64,000 bases of DNA from Adiantum capillus-veneris (lineage: Eukaryota > Streptophyta > Polypodiopsida > Polypodiales > Pteridaceae). Positions within the stretch are counted from its first letter, which is position 1, and every line of letters starts with the position of its first letter. The stretch covers positions 61,404,933 to 61,468,932 of the forward strand of contig CM043965.1 of NCBI GenBank assembly GCA_014529385.2. Direction: 5' to 3'. The position numbers were made by a program, and so were the translations under genes. The notes under the pieces were generated by a model. The model ran no database searches, was not told the origin of the DNA, and worked only from the letters and a program-made list of their open reading frames with translations. Positions 1 through 11,949 of the stretch are shown here, one piece after another.

Positions 1-254
1 GGTTAGTTCTAAAAATAAATAAATAAATAATATATATATATATATAGTCTAAGGTTTTAAAGATGTTATATATATATCTACTAACATAATATGGCGGAAG
101 GGCTCCCCTTTACACGTGTCGCAATCTGTGACCTGAAGGCTAAAGTCCAAAAAGAAAAAAAGCCCAGTTGCACGCGATAAAGAGGGAGAGAGGGGGAGAG
201 AGAGAGGCCGCCGAAGGCGGCCGGCCGTACTAGTATATATAAAATACGTGCGTT

Positions 255-255
<1 letters not shown>

Positions 256-289
<34 letters not shown>

Positions 290-394
290 GTGGGATGCCT
301 CCAGCCATCGCCCCCTGCCCCCTCACTCTCACGCCATCGCCAGATTTCTCTCTCTCTCTAATTTCTCTGCATTGATTTCTCTCTCTACGTTGAT

Positions 395-455
<61 letters not shown>
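256..455. repeat. (CT)n microsatellites
   Basis: Two pure CT tracts (256-287 and 399-455) lie in a CT-rich stretch. Reading frames here translate only to Leu/Ser repeats, so they are not counted as genes. Polypyrimidine tracts of this type recur through the window and often mark transposon junctions. Confidence 0.95.
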
Positions 456-461
<6 letters not shown>

Positions 462-676
462 ACTCTCTCTGAACGCCGTAAGCGTTGCGATTGAGGGGGA
501 AAGGTTGCATTGTTGTTGCATTAAGGTTTCTCACGAGGGGAAAAGGTTGCATTAAGCGATGCGATTGAGGGAGAGATGCAGTAGCTGAATTAATGTGAAG
601 ATTGTGTAGAGAGAGAGATGGAGAGAACCTCGCAGAGAAGAGAATGTGCAGGTCAGCGTTGGATCTGGCACACGAA

Positions 677-679
<3 letters not shown>

Positions 680-734
<55 letters not shown>
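680..734. repeat. (GA)n microsatellite
   Basis: An uninterrupted GA tract of about 55 bases. Together with the CT tracts 225-420 bp to the left it gives opposite-polarity purine and pyrimidine arms. Confidence 0.95.
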
Positions 735-736
<2 letters not shown>

Positions 737-891
737 TATTAAAAAGAAAACCTCCACCCAACCACACCACCTTATTTCTTTTAATAAAAAAATTTAACCA
801 CTCGACTTTGCCTTTTATCTAAAAGAAGAATCTTGCAAACTATTGAGCCTATTTACACTTTAATTATTTAATTTGCTAAATCACTATGCTT

Positions 892-976
<85 letters not shown>
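892..976. repeat. (TA)n(GT)n compound microsatellite
   Basis: About 19 bases of alternating TA pass directly into about 66 bases of alternating GT, followed by an ATTT/ATGT-rich stretch. No coding potential beyond Cys-Val repeats. Confidence 0.95.
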
Positions 977-978
<2 letters not shown>

Positions 979-3900
979 TTATTTATATGTATGTATGTAT
1001 ATTGAGAGGGGAAAAATTGTGCAAGGAAGCCTCTACACCGGAGATAAACCTCCAGTCTCACAAGTACCTCTTGGGGAAATGCCTCTCAAACAACCAAGGT
1101 TGGAAGAGGGGCATATGTGTGGGCTAGGACACATGATCTACTTGTAATTCCAAAAGAACTTGGCTAGGCCAAACACTCCCACAATCACGAGAAGGATGGG
1201 GACTGTTTGGGCCCCCGGCTTGCATAGCGCTCCTCAAAAACCTTCCTAAGAAAAAATGTCGACAGGAAGGTTAACCCGGCTAGCTCACGGAGGAAACCTC
1301 GCATTGTCAATGCGAAGGGGTCTCTAGCAATGCACACATGGGTAGCCTAATGGCCGCTCAATCTAACTGCTCAATCGTACTAATCGAGTTGATTAGCTAC
1401 TATAAAGAAGCTAATCACTCACTCCTAATCAATCAATCTCACTCTCTAACAATGACTAAGCTACCATTGATTGCATTTGTGAATTAAACATGCTAATCCT
1501 TCTCTAATCAAGCAATGAGGGAATGAATAAACATTCAATGCAAGTACTTAATACTCATAAACTCGCCCACACTACTTAATTAAGAGAGAAATGCTAATCA
1601 ACTAAGCTAGAAGCAAGCAAATACACCCACATCAATCATTTAATCACTAAACAAGAGGCATGCATAGCTCAAACATAACATTGCAAGAATGAAAGAGATT
1701 AGAGAGTAGCAGATCAAATACAATGGGTTGCTTAAGCTATGGAAGCTTGAAGCATGCTAAGAGTAGAGGAGAGCTAAGAGTTAGAGAGTTCTTTAGAGAA
1801 ATAGCTAAAATGACCAAAAGGGGCCCCTAATTCCTAAAAATGTTCACTTATATACCTAGGTTAAAAGCTAGGGCTAATAACTTAGGCTTTTCACATTTGG
1901 GTGGACATCTTTTAGAAAAAAGGTTAATTACAAGAAATGGGATAATAATTATACATCTTGGAACTCTTACGAGCCTGACTTCCTCCTTGATGTTACATTG
2001 CACTTTGGCATGGGCTTCATCCCATTCCCGTTAAATATTCCCGCACTTGGTCCGTTTACCGTTAAATTATCCATCTTTAGCTCGTGTGTCAGATTAATGG
2101 GGTTGAGGGCTTGAATCAAAGATAAAGATGTTAATTTGCAATGAACGAACTCACATGTTGATCCGACTCTGTTTTCACCCTTTTCGGAGAATAAGTATTA
2201 GTTGCCTGTTTTGGCAGTTCTAATCTGTGTCCATCCGCAGACACGATTGAAAGTGTTGGTCCATGGTGAGGAAAGCCCTTGGTGGCTTTATAGCTTGGTA
2301 GTCCTTTGGTGACAGTGTTGTTGCAGCATAAAGATTAGAAAGTGACAGCCGACAGTAGATATGAAAAATCCGTTCAAAAGTTGGTTGATTCAATGGGTTA
2401 GTTAAGAAAGGTGATATAAAATGGATGGAAGTTAGTCACGTATGGCTATTTGCTTCTAGGCAAAGTAGATTATGTGCCATTGTTGTGGTCACATAGATGT
2501 TTTAAGCGTTTGGGCAGGGTCAGTTATCCCATTGTATTGAATTCTAAGCCATAGTGTTGATGGAAGTGAAGTTAGTATGAGGTGAGTTGAAATGTAAGTA
2601 GCAACCAGCTCATGAAAAGAGATTCATATACTACAACAACACCAAATTGTACACCTGCTCTTCTTTAATTCTTTTGGATTGTGGGGTTCTTAGCCTTGTA
2701 GTAATGACGACGAGGTTGCAGTCCTGGGAAGTCTTCTTTGAGTAAGGGATGGGTGAAGCAGGGCTCCCCCCTGTCTTGACTTGGTCATAGCTCGTTGGCT
2801 TCTCAAATTTTTTAATGAAAAAAAAGAAAAAAAAAAAAGAAAAAAGGTTGATGAAGGGAAAAACCCATTGGAAGAAAGTGCCTTCATCCTTAATTACGAT
2901 TTCTCAAACCTAGAAAGCTGCATTGTGCATATGCTTGCGCCTGGGTAAAATAATTTAAGTGTGTCCAATGCATGTGTCCAAGTGTGGGACACCCTATTGA
3001 TGCATACACAGAATTAGTCATTGAAAAGCATGATGTGCAAGAGAAGAGTTGTGATGGGTGCTCTGAAGATGATATGTAGCAAGTCCGACACACTTAAGCG
3101 TCAAAAGACCTGCCATAAAGTCTAGAGAGGGTTTGAATTGTCGAAGTTTCTCCACTCCTTCCTCACTATGCACAAGTGCGTGAGTGTGGACTCTTCTTTT
3201 CTACCAGACTCTTTAGCTTAGACTTAGACTTAGACTCTTATAATCATCTCATCCAGCATGAGCGACACAATTTAAGTAGGCTCAACTCTCCAGCTTGAGC
3301 TTATTTCACGCAAAAAGATAAAAAACAAAAAGACGTATTTACATGCAAACTATGTATACAAAGTAGATTTGACTGGAAGCTTTGGGACTTACGCTTGCTC
3401 CTTTAATGGCTTAGCTGCCCGAGTCTTGACTCTTTTGCCCTTTTTTGGGCGACTTGATTTTTTGTAGGAGTGAGCGTTTACCTTGTAGCTTTATTCTCTG
3501 ATTTTAACTCACTCCCTTTTTCTTCTTTATAGCTAATTAGCTTGTAAATGTGGCGTTGTTGAACTATCCCAGTGAATGGATAGAGACAGTAGACTTTTCT
3601 CTTCCATTTTTTCTTTTCCCTTGTTGGAATCTATTATTAAGCTTTGCTTTGAAATGATGGACTTTGTGTTGCATTGAACATACTTTGGAATCCATTCCCA
3701 CTGTTGTAGCTGAGGCAGAGAAATCTTTAGTGTGATCTTTGACTACGTCTCACTGCCTCTAAGCTTTTGTAGCCAAACTTTCTTCAAGTTAAGAGAAAGC
3801 TCTTTTTTCGGCAAGAGGGTTGGTGTGTTTCTAGCTTTTGGGATCCATATTTATCGAGTCAAACCCTTCATCTTGTTTGTGTTTGTATTACCTTTGGTTG

Positions 3901-4067
3901 GCTTCTTGTTTAGTGGCTTCCTTCTTCTAACTGTAGTCTTTGGGCGTTGTGGTGGCATTGTACCACTCAAACTTTTTGATACCCAAATGAATGCATTTTG
4001 TTCGTAGCCTTGAGCTTTGAGAAGTGCCTTTAGGAACCACTTGAACTAGCTATTTGGTTTGCCATGG
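977..4067. other. Intergenic, no recognisable gene
   Basis: Only short unconvincing frames are present and no family motif was recognised on either strand. AT-rich and CT-rich low-complexity sequence predominates, with a short A-rich tract near 2817-2845. From about 3730 the minus strand reads as decayed protein-like sequence, probably the downstream continuation of the gypsy-like polyprotein fragment at 4068-6080, but too broken to assign. Confidence 0.5.
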
Positions 4068-4895
4068 CTACTGCCTTGTCTTTGTCGAGGCTGGGATTTT
4101 TGTGAACGCTTTTTCTTCCTGAATGAAGTCATTTTTGCGTGTTTGTGCATTGGTGGAACCAAGGTAAATTTGCTTGAATACTTTGGGACCCAAATGGATT
4201 ATGTGCCTTGGTAATAGCCTTGAGCTTTTAGTGTTGTCTTTGGTATCCACCTCTTCTTGAAATTGGGTTTTGAAGTGGTCACTCGGCTTTTGCCTTGGTT
4301 TTTGCTCATCCACCTTTGGAGTTGTTGCCACCATCGGAGGCTTTGTAGCTTCCCCTTATTTGGATCTTTTTCATGTAAGGCTTTTAGATTTTACCTCAAT
4401 GGTGTGTTAGTCCATTGCCCCATTCAATCGGCTGTTTGTCGCCTTCATCCATAACCTACCTAACACAATGCTTTTCACAACATTATTCTTTTCAATCATA
4501 TAAAACAAGTGATAGGTGGGTTCATCTTGAACACGGGTCTTTATGTAGCAACTTCCTATGCAAGGGATTTCATTTTTGGACAAGGTCATGAAGTTCATTT
4601 GTGTTGGGTGAAGATCTGGCTTCCCCAATGACTCCCAAATTTTGTATGGTAGCACATTAACATATCCTTTGGAATTGATTGAGGCTTTAACTACCACACT
4701 CATCTTTTGAGTGACAAGAGTGATCTCAATGTGGAGGGGATTCACATCTTGGTCATTCTCATGTTCACTATCATTTATGTCTCGATAAATTGGGGTCATC
4801 ATTTGGATTGGAATTATGTCATAGCCATCCTCGTCACAAAACTTTGTTCCTGAGGGCATTGTGCAGATATCTATCATAGATAGATCTGCATCCAT
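4068..4895 (-). pseudogene. Gypsy-like polyprotein fragment, second retropepsin-like domain
   Basis: The minus-strand frame 4895-4407 (162 codons) reads like the retropepsin-fold region of plant Ty3/gypsy polyproteins. It ends in a 'VLGRLWM' motif, matching the 'LGRPWL' signature that follows the protease fold. The usual D-T/S-G-A active-site motif is not evident where expected, so this domain may be inactive or decayed. A stop at 4407 separates it from a Lys/Gln-rich linker-like stretch (4334-4068). It lies downstream, in element sense, of another protease-like domain at 5209-5490. Assignment rests on motif memory only; degraded copy. Confidence 0.55.
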
Positions 4896-5089
4896 TCATG
4901 GGAATCCATCCAATCTTCAGCAAAAGTCATTGGTTCACTCAAAGCTTGGTCTACTAACCTTGTATCCTTTAAAAGAGTTGCTTGGCTAGGTTTCTTAAGG
5001 ATCCAATCGTCTGAATTACTTGAGCTATTGCTTGAGATTTCTTTTGTTGAAGGTAGGGATAACCCCGAGGATTATGAATCAAACTCACC

Positions 5090-5490
5090 TATTGGCGTAC
5101 AAAGCACATTTCTATAAGTAAAATCTTGGAGATTTACTCTAGTGATGGCATCCTCTTGTCATAGATAAAGATAATCATAACCCCAGTCTTGAATAACTTT
5201 CATTTGCCTCATGAAAAGCTTGCCCAAGATAACCTCGTAGTTAGGGTTTTTACCAAAGTCACAATGGCAAAAGTAAGTTCGTACTTTACCCCATAGGATT
5301 CAATGGCAATATCCCGTATGATCCCCATTGGGTGTTCCAAACTTCCTTCGTCTAATTGCAAATCCATGGTAGTTGAGCCCAAGGACGGACTCCCCCAGTT
5401 CTTCCACGTTGCTCTTGTTGCAATACTTATGCCCGCTCTAGTATCTAGGATTGCTAAACTCTTAACTTTTCCCTTCTTTACCAGTAACAT
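5090..5490 (-). pseudogene. Gypsy-like retropepsin fragment (DTRA active site)
   Basis: The minus frame from 5490 contains 'LAILDTRAGISIATRATW', resembling a gypsy protease with D-T-G-A changed to D-T-R-A. It continues through '...GIIRDIAIESYGVKYELTFAIV', matching the hydrophobic core of this domain. Beyond a frame break the same strand reads 'FMRQMKVIQDWGYDYLYL' near 5210-5150, the stretch that follows the protease in many plant gypsy polyproteins. The loss of the active-site Gly and the stops mark it as non-functional. It is collinear with the chimeric frame at 5500-6432 and with the fragment at 4407-4895. Confidence 0.6.
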
Positions 5491-5499
5491 GGAATTCCC

Positions 5500-6432
5500 T
5501 CAATCTTTTTCTCGTTTTTCATATTTGTTGATCTTATTAAGAAGAACCTTTTTTATTTGTCTTTTTTTTTCCGAGGACTCTAGTGCTTCTAAGTTTTTAG
5601 GGAGTGGTTGAAGTTCCTCATGGATATAATCCCACAACTCAAGTTTGTGTTTCAGAAGATCTCTCAGTGGTGGCAAGGTGGTTGTCATTGGGGTAGAAAG
5701 TATGTCCCGAACATGAGTCGTGCACTCTTTCTTGAAAACTATCTCTAAATCTTGGCTTGATTCAGTCAAACTTTGAATATCTGCTTCAGAATCTCCCACA
5801 TATGATGGCAAAGTGACCAAGGATTTGGCCACTTCACGCTTTTCAATGTCCGCTTTCGAATCACCCATGTATGATGGTAAAGTGGCCAAAGAGTTGGCCT
5901 CTTCACGCTTTTCTAAGTTCATTTTGTCTTGGGTCTCATGTAGAGTAGTCTCCTTGACTTCCTTAAGTAGAGGCGGTTGTGTTTCTGAGAAGGTAGCCGT
6001 TTTCTCAGTTTCTTCCCAAGCCTTCTTTTGGTCTCTTACCTCCTGCCATAATTCCTCGATAGAGTCTTGTCCTAAGGCTAGAATGGCCTTAGTTTCACCA
6101 TTTGTAGTAGTTAACATAACCTTTCCAACTCCTTTAACAAGATAAGAGGAGTCATTAGCACAAGTCACTGTGTTTTTATCTGGAGCAGATTGCACCATAG
6201 TGAATAAATCACGTTGAGAAGTAATGTGCTTGCTTGCATCACTATCAAAGTACCATACATGTGAGTCTTCTACTGACATACATACATCATGACAAGATGG
6301 GTCATAACTACAATGCACACCAAATGCCCATTCTGTATCATCTTTCACATAACTAGTAGAATCTACATGAGATGTAGACCCGTTAGCCACAACCAAACCA
6401 AATTGTTTCTTCTTTGCCTCCTTCTCCTTCAA
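5500..6432 (-). pseudogene. Chimeric copia protease / gypsy-like gag reading frame
   Basis: One uninterrupted 310-codon frame with two unrelated halves. Residues about 1-117 match the copia Gag-protease region: 'VWYFDSDASKHITSQRDLF' aligns with 'VWYFDSGATKHITSHRELF' of the neighbouring element at 10404-10973, with the catalytic DSGA changed to DSDA. From about residue 118 (near 6080) the similarity stops. An acidic, Glu/Lys-rich sequence follows, with two imperfect 24-residue repeats (residues about 174-219), leading into the gypsy-like protease at 5490-5209. The switch lies in a short inverted repeat (CTAAGGC...GCCTTAG, 6072-6092). I read it as a recombination product of two retroelement classes whose frame stayed open; whether it was ever expressed is unknown. 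Confidence 0.6.
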
Positions 6433-7161
6433 TTTTGGACATTCATTAAGGTGATCACCGGGCTTTTTGCAATACCTGCAACTGCCTTTCTTCTTCTGCT
6501 TCTTACTCTCCTTATACTATCCTTGTGGAAGAGGAATCAACTTTTGGCTTATAATTGCTATTAGAAGAGGGTTCTCTTTTACCCCTCTGACTAGCAACAA
6601 AAGCTTGATCTCCCACACGAATATTGGACCTATTTTTCTTAGAATACTCTTCTTGTTGCAAGAGCATAGAAACCAACTCCTCAAACTTCAATGTATTAGG
6701 ATTACCCTTCATCATAAGTCTGACAGTTGGTGCAAAACTATGATAAGAATGAGGTAGGCCATCAAGAACGGTCTGCACAAGTGAAATGTCAGAAATGATT
6801 TCATAAACTGCAACTAATTTCTCCTTAAGATCTTTAATCTTTGTAAGGAAATTTTAAAGGCTATAGATTCGACACAGGATAGGGGTCGTACCTCTGTCCC
6901 AAGAACTACATTCCACAAAGCCTTTGCAAACAATACATGTAGCATCATGTATTTCCACAGTGGATAATTAGTTCCATCAAGTTTTTCCTCAACAGCCAAC
7001 ATGCGGAATACATCATTATCAATTATTGTCAAAAAATTGTAATGACCAAAGCAATGACGTTGCAAAGAACACAAAATGCACTGACGTGACCTGTAGGGGC
7101 ACACGCCATTCCAATACATCAAAATATTGAGAAATCTGTTGATTTGATGAAGAACAGGCAA
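6433..7161 (-). pseudogene. Copia gag fragment (second, truncated copia copy)
   Basis: Minus-strand frames at 7161-6814 and 6778-6512 carry a copia Gag: 'EEKLDGTNYPLWKYMMLHVL' parallels 'EERLDGDNYPMWAYMMQHVL' of the larger element at 11362-12012. Further on come 'QTVLDGLPHSYHSF' and a zinc knuckle (CRYC...H...C, about 6480-6440). Much of the central Gag is deleted near 6840-6780 and frames are shifted. It lies directly downstream, in element sense, of the LTR at 7394-7604 and of a diverged primer-binding site, so it is the start of a separate copia copy that shares that LTR. Confidence 0.75.
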
Positions 7162-7393
7162 AAGCGAGAGCTTTGAAAAGCTCTACAAAAACCTTGCAAT
7201 GTGCGAACGATCCCCCAAAATGCGCCCGAAATGGCCTGAAAACTATAAAAGCATTGTTTACTATGTAAACAACACACTATACCTAGATCTAGCTCCACCT
7301 AAGCCTGAACTCCTCAAGATGACGAAGATAGACATGCTCTGAGGTGGTGTAGGCGACTTTGTTGAAGGTGAAGAAGCCTCCTTTCATACCAAC

Positions 7394-7604
7394 TGTTGGA
7401 TTTAGGGTTAGGGTTGTAGCTATGCACACATTCACACAACAAGATGATGTATTATGATAAGTGTACCAAGTACAAAACCCTAGTATAAGAGTGACTAGGT
7501 ATATAATATACATGCACGGGGGGAAAAACCCCCTAAAGAGGGAAAAAATGCCGCGGCGATCCTAGTGTGTTCACACACATCACTACCACATGTATATGGT
7601 AACA
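7394..7604 (-). repeat. Copia LTR (3' LTR of 7394-12518; also 5' LTR of truncated copy)
   Basis: A 211-bp LTR with TGTTACCA...CCAACA ends in minus sense. On its upstream side (7605-7618) lies the polypurine run CCAGGGGGGATT, as expected for a 3' LTR. On its downstream side (7393-7382) lies TTGGTATGAAAGG, a decayed match to the initiator-Met primer-binding site, as expected for a 5' LTR. It therefore serves both elements. Confidence 0.85.
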
Positions 7605-7679
7605 AATCCCCCCTGGAGTGATGCGGTGAATGAGAGCTGGCACATGAGTAAAGGGAAGTGCCATGCCCTAAGGACATGA

Positions 7680-8798
7680 TCAGTCCACAAAGGGGAGTAA
7701 GCCCAAAGCTTTGCGGAAAGCTTTAAGCTTCTCACGAGACAATGCCTTTGTGAAAAGACCTGCAAGGTTGTCCTGTGTTGGCACATAAGCCAAGCTGATC
7801 TCTTCTGCTGAGAGCCTCTCCCTGACATAGTGGTAATGCACCTCAATGTGCTTTCTGCGAGCATGAAAAACTGGGTTCCTCGCAACTGCCAATGCGCTCT
7901 GACTGTCAGTGTAGATAGTGTTGGCAGTGTCCTGTCCAACACCCAAATTAGCCATAAGGCGTCTGAGCCATACACACTCAACCGTAGCTGTGAAGACTGC
8001 CCTGTACTCAGCCTCACAACTCAAAGTGGCCACAGTAGGTTGCTTCTTGCTCAACCATGATATACATGAACTGCCAAGCATGAAACAAAAACCACTTATA
8101 GACACTCGCGTGTCAAAACAGCCAACCCAATTTGAGTTCGAAAAAGCATGTAAGTCTAGCGGCAATGATCCCCCCTTGGGATAAAACAAGCCAAGATGTA
8201 AAGTGCCACTAAGGTAGTGGAAAATCCTCTTGACAGCCTGCCAATGCTTAGACCCTGGGCTATGCATAAATCTACTGACCTGTGAGACTGCAAACTGAAT
8301 ATATGGCCTCGTGTTGCATACATAAATGAGGCAGCCAACATCAGTTTGGTAAAGAGTGACATCAGCAGGATTGCCAACATCATGTAGACTCAGCTTCAAA
8401 CCTATTTGCATGGGAGTGGCAATAGGTTTGCAATCCTCAAGTCCAAACTTACATAGCAATGCCTCTATGTAACTTTTTTGACATAAGGCAATACCACCAT
8501 CACACTGCTTAAATTGTATACCCAAGTAATGATGCAACAACCCCAAATCTTTCATCTTGAAAGTAGCATTCAAATCCGCCTTAAATTCAGCAATATGTTT
8601 CTCATTTGGTCCAGTGATCAGCAAATCATCGACATAAAGAACCACAATGAGAAGTACATCACCCTCACACTTAACATACAATGTGCTTTCTATTGGATTG
8701 TTACGAAAGCCTCGTTTGACCAAATGAGTTTCAGCTTTCTCATACCAAGCACGAGGAGATTGCTTCAACCCATACAAAGCCTTCTTACATCTGCACAC
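7680..8798 (-). pseudogene. Copia reverse transcriptase (C-terminal) and RNase H
   Basis: A 372-codon open stretch beginning in the RT fingers/palm: 'KKALYGLKQSPRAWYE', then 'VVLYVDDLLITG' with the YVDD catalytic Asp pair, then 'LHHYLGIQF'. RNase H follows, with 'SCEAEYRAVFTATVECVWL', 'IYTDSQSALAVARNPVFHAR' and the conserved 'KHIEVHYHYVRERL' end. It stops 73 bp before the LTR, the usual position. It is separated from the upstream RT segment by a 1-base frameshift near 8845, so it cannot be made as part of an intact Pol. Confidence 0.92.
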
Positions 8799-8839
8799 TT
8801 TGTCCTCTTGTCCTTTTATGACAAAACCGCGAGGCTGCG

Positions 8840-9577
8840 TTACATAAACTCCTCAAATATGTCACCATTCAAGAAAGCAGTAACAATGTCTGATTGATGT
8901 ACATCCCAACCAAAATGGGCTACCAATGCACATCGAAAACGCATAGTAGTCATACGACAAGTGGGAGCAAAAGTCTCTTCATAATCTATGCCTTTTTGTT
9001 GTGCATAACCCTTTGCAACAAGTCCAGCCTTATGGTGATCAATCTCACCATCCGGCTTGCATTTCAACTTGTAAACCCACTTCGTACCGATGGCCCATTT
9101 GCCAGGAGGCAAATCACATAAAGTCCATGTGTCATTTTCTATAAGTGCATCATATTTTGATTGCATGGCAGCCATCCAATTTTTTGAATTATGTGCTTCA
9201 TCAAAAGACAGAGGCTCCTCAACATCATGTAAGCTAGACACAGCCAAAGCATAACAATCTGATGCATAAGATGCATGGCGAGAGCCTAAACGAGTTTGAC
9301 TATACAAAGGTGCATCCAATTTACTGTCACACAAAGTGTGCACCAGCCATTTTGGCATACCTCTAGCCTGCTCATTTTCAGCCCTTTCCTCATCAAGTAC
9401 ATCATGTACATCTACGTCAGTAATAGGCTGATGTATAACATTTTCAGAAACCCCCATAGGCTGTACATTTGCCTCATTGGAACTTACATTTGTATTTCCA
9501 CCACTGAAAAGAGGCAACAAAGTGTCATAAATGTCATGTGAGCTTACATTACTGTCTCTAGTACATGACAGCAAGGG
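8840..9577 (-). pseudogene. Copia integrase-RT linker and RT N-terminus
   Basis: Contains the typical RT entry motif 'KNWMAAMQSKYDALIENDTW', followed by 'GTKWVYKLKCKPDGEIDHHKA' and 'DVHQSDIVTAFLNGDIFEEF', the first palm motif with a catalytic Asp. It lies in the same frame as the upstream integrase but is cut off by a TAG at 9578-9580. It ends at a frameshift near 8845, beyond which the sequence continues in the RT/RNase H frame. Confidence 0.88.
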
Positions 9578-10500
9578 CTAAACAGAATCTTCCACAAACA
9601 CTACATCCCGTAAAACCAAAATACGTTTTTTTTGCGGATGATACAACCTGTAACCTTTGCTTTCAGCACTATAACCAACAAAAATACATTTGACAGCCTT
9701 ATCATCCAATTTCCTGTCCTGTGTTTGTGGCACCAAAGCATATGCCAAACAGCCAAAAACACGCATGTGCTCAATAGAAGGCTTTCTATCATGCCATGCT
9801 TCATATGGAGTAATAGAATGCAAAGCTTTTGTAGGACACCTGTTAAGTACATAAGTGGCACACATGATGGTCTCAAGCCAAAAAGAATGCAGCAAAGCTT
9901 GACTTTTGACCATACATCGTGCCATTTCTGTCAATGACCTGTTTTTCCTCTCAGCAACACCATTTTGCTGAGGTGTATAAGGCACTGTACATTGGTGTTT
10001 TATCCCACGACTAGCTAGAAATGCATTAAATTCATGAGACATATACTCCCCCCCTTGATCGGAACGGAGGGTACATTTTGAGACATTTTCAGCCATAGCT
10101 AGAAATTGTCTGTAGTACATAAAAACTTTGGACTTCGCTTTAAGTGGAAATACCCATGCATGCCTGGAGTAATAATCAATGAAAGTCACAAAGTACAGGT
10201 AATTGCCCAAGGACGGAGTTTGCATGGGTCCACAAACATCACTATGCACAAGCTGCAACCTACATTTGGCCCGAACTGAACCATCCTTTGGAAACTTAGA
10301 ACATTGCATCTTACCCAAAATACAGCCTTCACAAACATGTTTGAGAGGTGCTTCACGAGGCGGCAAAGAAGCAACCATATCAGATTTCTGCAAACGTAGC
10401 AAACTAGAAAAATTCAGATGACCAAAACGTGCATGCCAAAGTTTTGCATCTGAAATAGCCCTTGAATCTGCAATAGCGTTTGTAAAAATTTTGTCCACAC
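9578..10500 (-). pseudogene. Copia integrase
   Basis: Shows the gag_pre-integrase/HHCC zinc region ('LWHARFGHLNFSSL', then 'CEGCILGKM') and the integrase core, with 'LVHSDVCGPM' (first D), 'LRSDQGGEYMSHEF' (second D) and 'YTPQQNGVAERKN' (catalytic E). 'FGCLAYALVP' and 'CIFVGYS' follow in the C-terminal region. The frame ends in an in-frame TAG (9578). The first part of this frame (10603-10500) is out of frame with the protease upstream, because of an indel near 10490-10500. Confidence 0.9.
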
Positions 10501-10973
10501 TTGTCATACAAAGTGAGCTTATACATCCCACGGCACAAAAGGCCAGATGCAACAATTTCATCACCAAATGTGAGATCATAAACTGTACATCTGTCATCCA
10601 CAAATTTGACTACAAGTCCAAGTCTAGCAAGTGCGGATACAGACAAGAGATTCTTCTTGATCCCAGGTACATAAAGTGCATCAACAAGTGTGAAGGAACT
10701 ACCATTTCCAACAGTAAGCACAATCTTTCCAACTCCCTGAATTGGATAAGAGGCATTGTTTGCACAAGTGACTGAATTCCCATGAGGGATAGACTCGAGA
10801 GAGGTGAACAATTCACGATGTGAGGTAATGTGCTTTGTAGCACCACTGTCGAAATACCACACATATGAATCTGCAGCAACTGACAAGCATGCATCATGGA
10901 CAGCAGGATTGTAAGTGCACTCTGCGCTAAAAGCCCATTCTGCATCAACATCAGCAACACAGTCTCCTTTCAC
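10490..10973 (-). pseudogene. Copia aspartic protease
   Basis: 'VWYFDSGATKHITSHRELF' carries the intact D-S-G-A active site of the copia protease, followed by 'LVDALYVPGIKKNLLSV', the conserved second half of the fold. Unlike the sister copy at 5500-6432 (DSDA), the catalytic motif is kept here. It is out of frame with both Gag (shift near 10975) and integrase (shift near 10495). Confidence 0.88.
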
Positions 10974-11949
10974 AGAAGACTCAACAATGGCTGCATTGTA
11001 GTGGAACCAGCATTTGCAGTGGAACCACCCTCTTTCTTTTTAGCCTCTTTGGCCTTCAACTTAGGACACGACTTGATCAAGTGATCATTAGCTTTACAAT
11101 AATGGCAACGCATCTTCTTTTTTCCCTTATCACCAAAATTTCCAGACGAATTGCTGTCAGCAAAAGCATTAGAAACAAAAATTTTGCCACTCGCAGCAGA
11201 ACCATAAGAAGTGGCCGCATTGTTGTTACCACCCTTTCTTTGAGAAGCAATAAAAGCCTGTTCAACTGCACGCTGCCTAGTTCTGTTTTTTCTGGAAAGT
11301 GACTCTTGCAACAGCAATGTGCATAATGCATCAGACTTGACAGCTTCAGGATTTCCTTGGGTCATCCGTCTCCAAGTACTAGCAAAGTCTGGTAGGAATT
11401 CGGTAAGGCATCAAGAACTGTCTGCACAAGGGAACTGTCTGAAATGACTTCACCTGCAGAAATAAGTTGCTCATTGATATCCTTGACACTAGCAAGGAAA
11501 GTGTCCATATCATCTTCCTCATGCATAATCTTCGATTCCAACTGTTTACGCAGCAAAGCAATTTTAGCCTCATTGCGACTTGCATAAAGACCAACCAAAA
11601 TATCCCAAGCCTGTTTTGCAGATTTTGCTGAACGGATGTGAGAAACAATGGTGCGCTTCACAGACAACGCAATCAATGCATGAGCCTGTGCATCCTTTAC
11701 ATCCCAACAAGCTTTTTCTGTCGTAGACAAAACAACTCTAATAGCAGCAACCCTTGCAGCAAGACCTGCAAAGTCCTCAACATCGCCTGCATCCTCAGAA
11801 CTAGGACATACATCAATGCCCTGCACAATATTCCATACGCCCTTTGACACAAGAACATGTTGCATCATATAAGCCCACATAGGGTAGTTGTCCCCATCCA
11901 ACCTCTCCTCAGCAAACATCTTGAACACATCTGTGTTGTTGTCAGCCAT
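10970..11949 (-). pseudogene. Copia Gag
   Basis: The likely start is the Met at 11949 ('MADNNTDVFKMFAEERLDG'), since the upstream part of the frame is leader-like. The Gag domain follows ('NYPMWAYMMQHVLVSKGVW', 'WDVKDAQAHALIALS', 'QLESKIMHEEDDMDTFL'), then after a 1-base shift near 11383 'MTQGNPEAVKSDALCTLLLQ', and a CCHC zinc knuckle 'CHYCKANDHLIKSC' near 11100 with all four ligands. A fair match to plant UBN2/copia Gag. The frameshift prevents a full Gag. Confidence 0.88.

Noticed and set aside
288-770. Open frames made of Leu/Ser or Arg/Glu repeats (also at 13037-13294, 35221-35280, 38008-38363, 47114-47538, 48573-48773)
   Set aside because: They are translations of CT/GA/GT microsatellites with no start context or homologous core.
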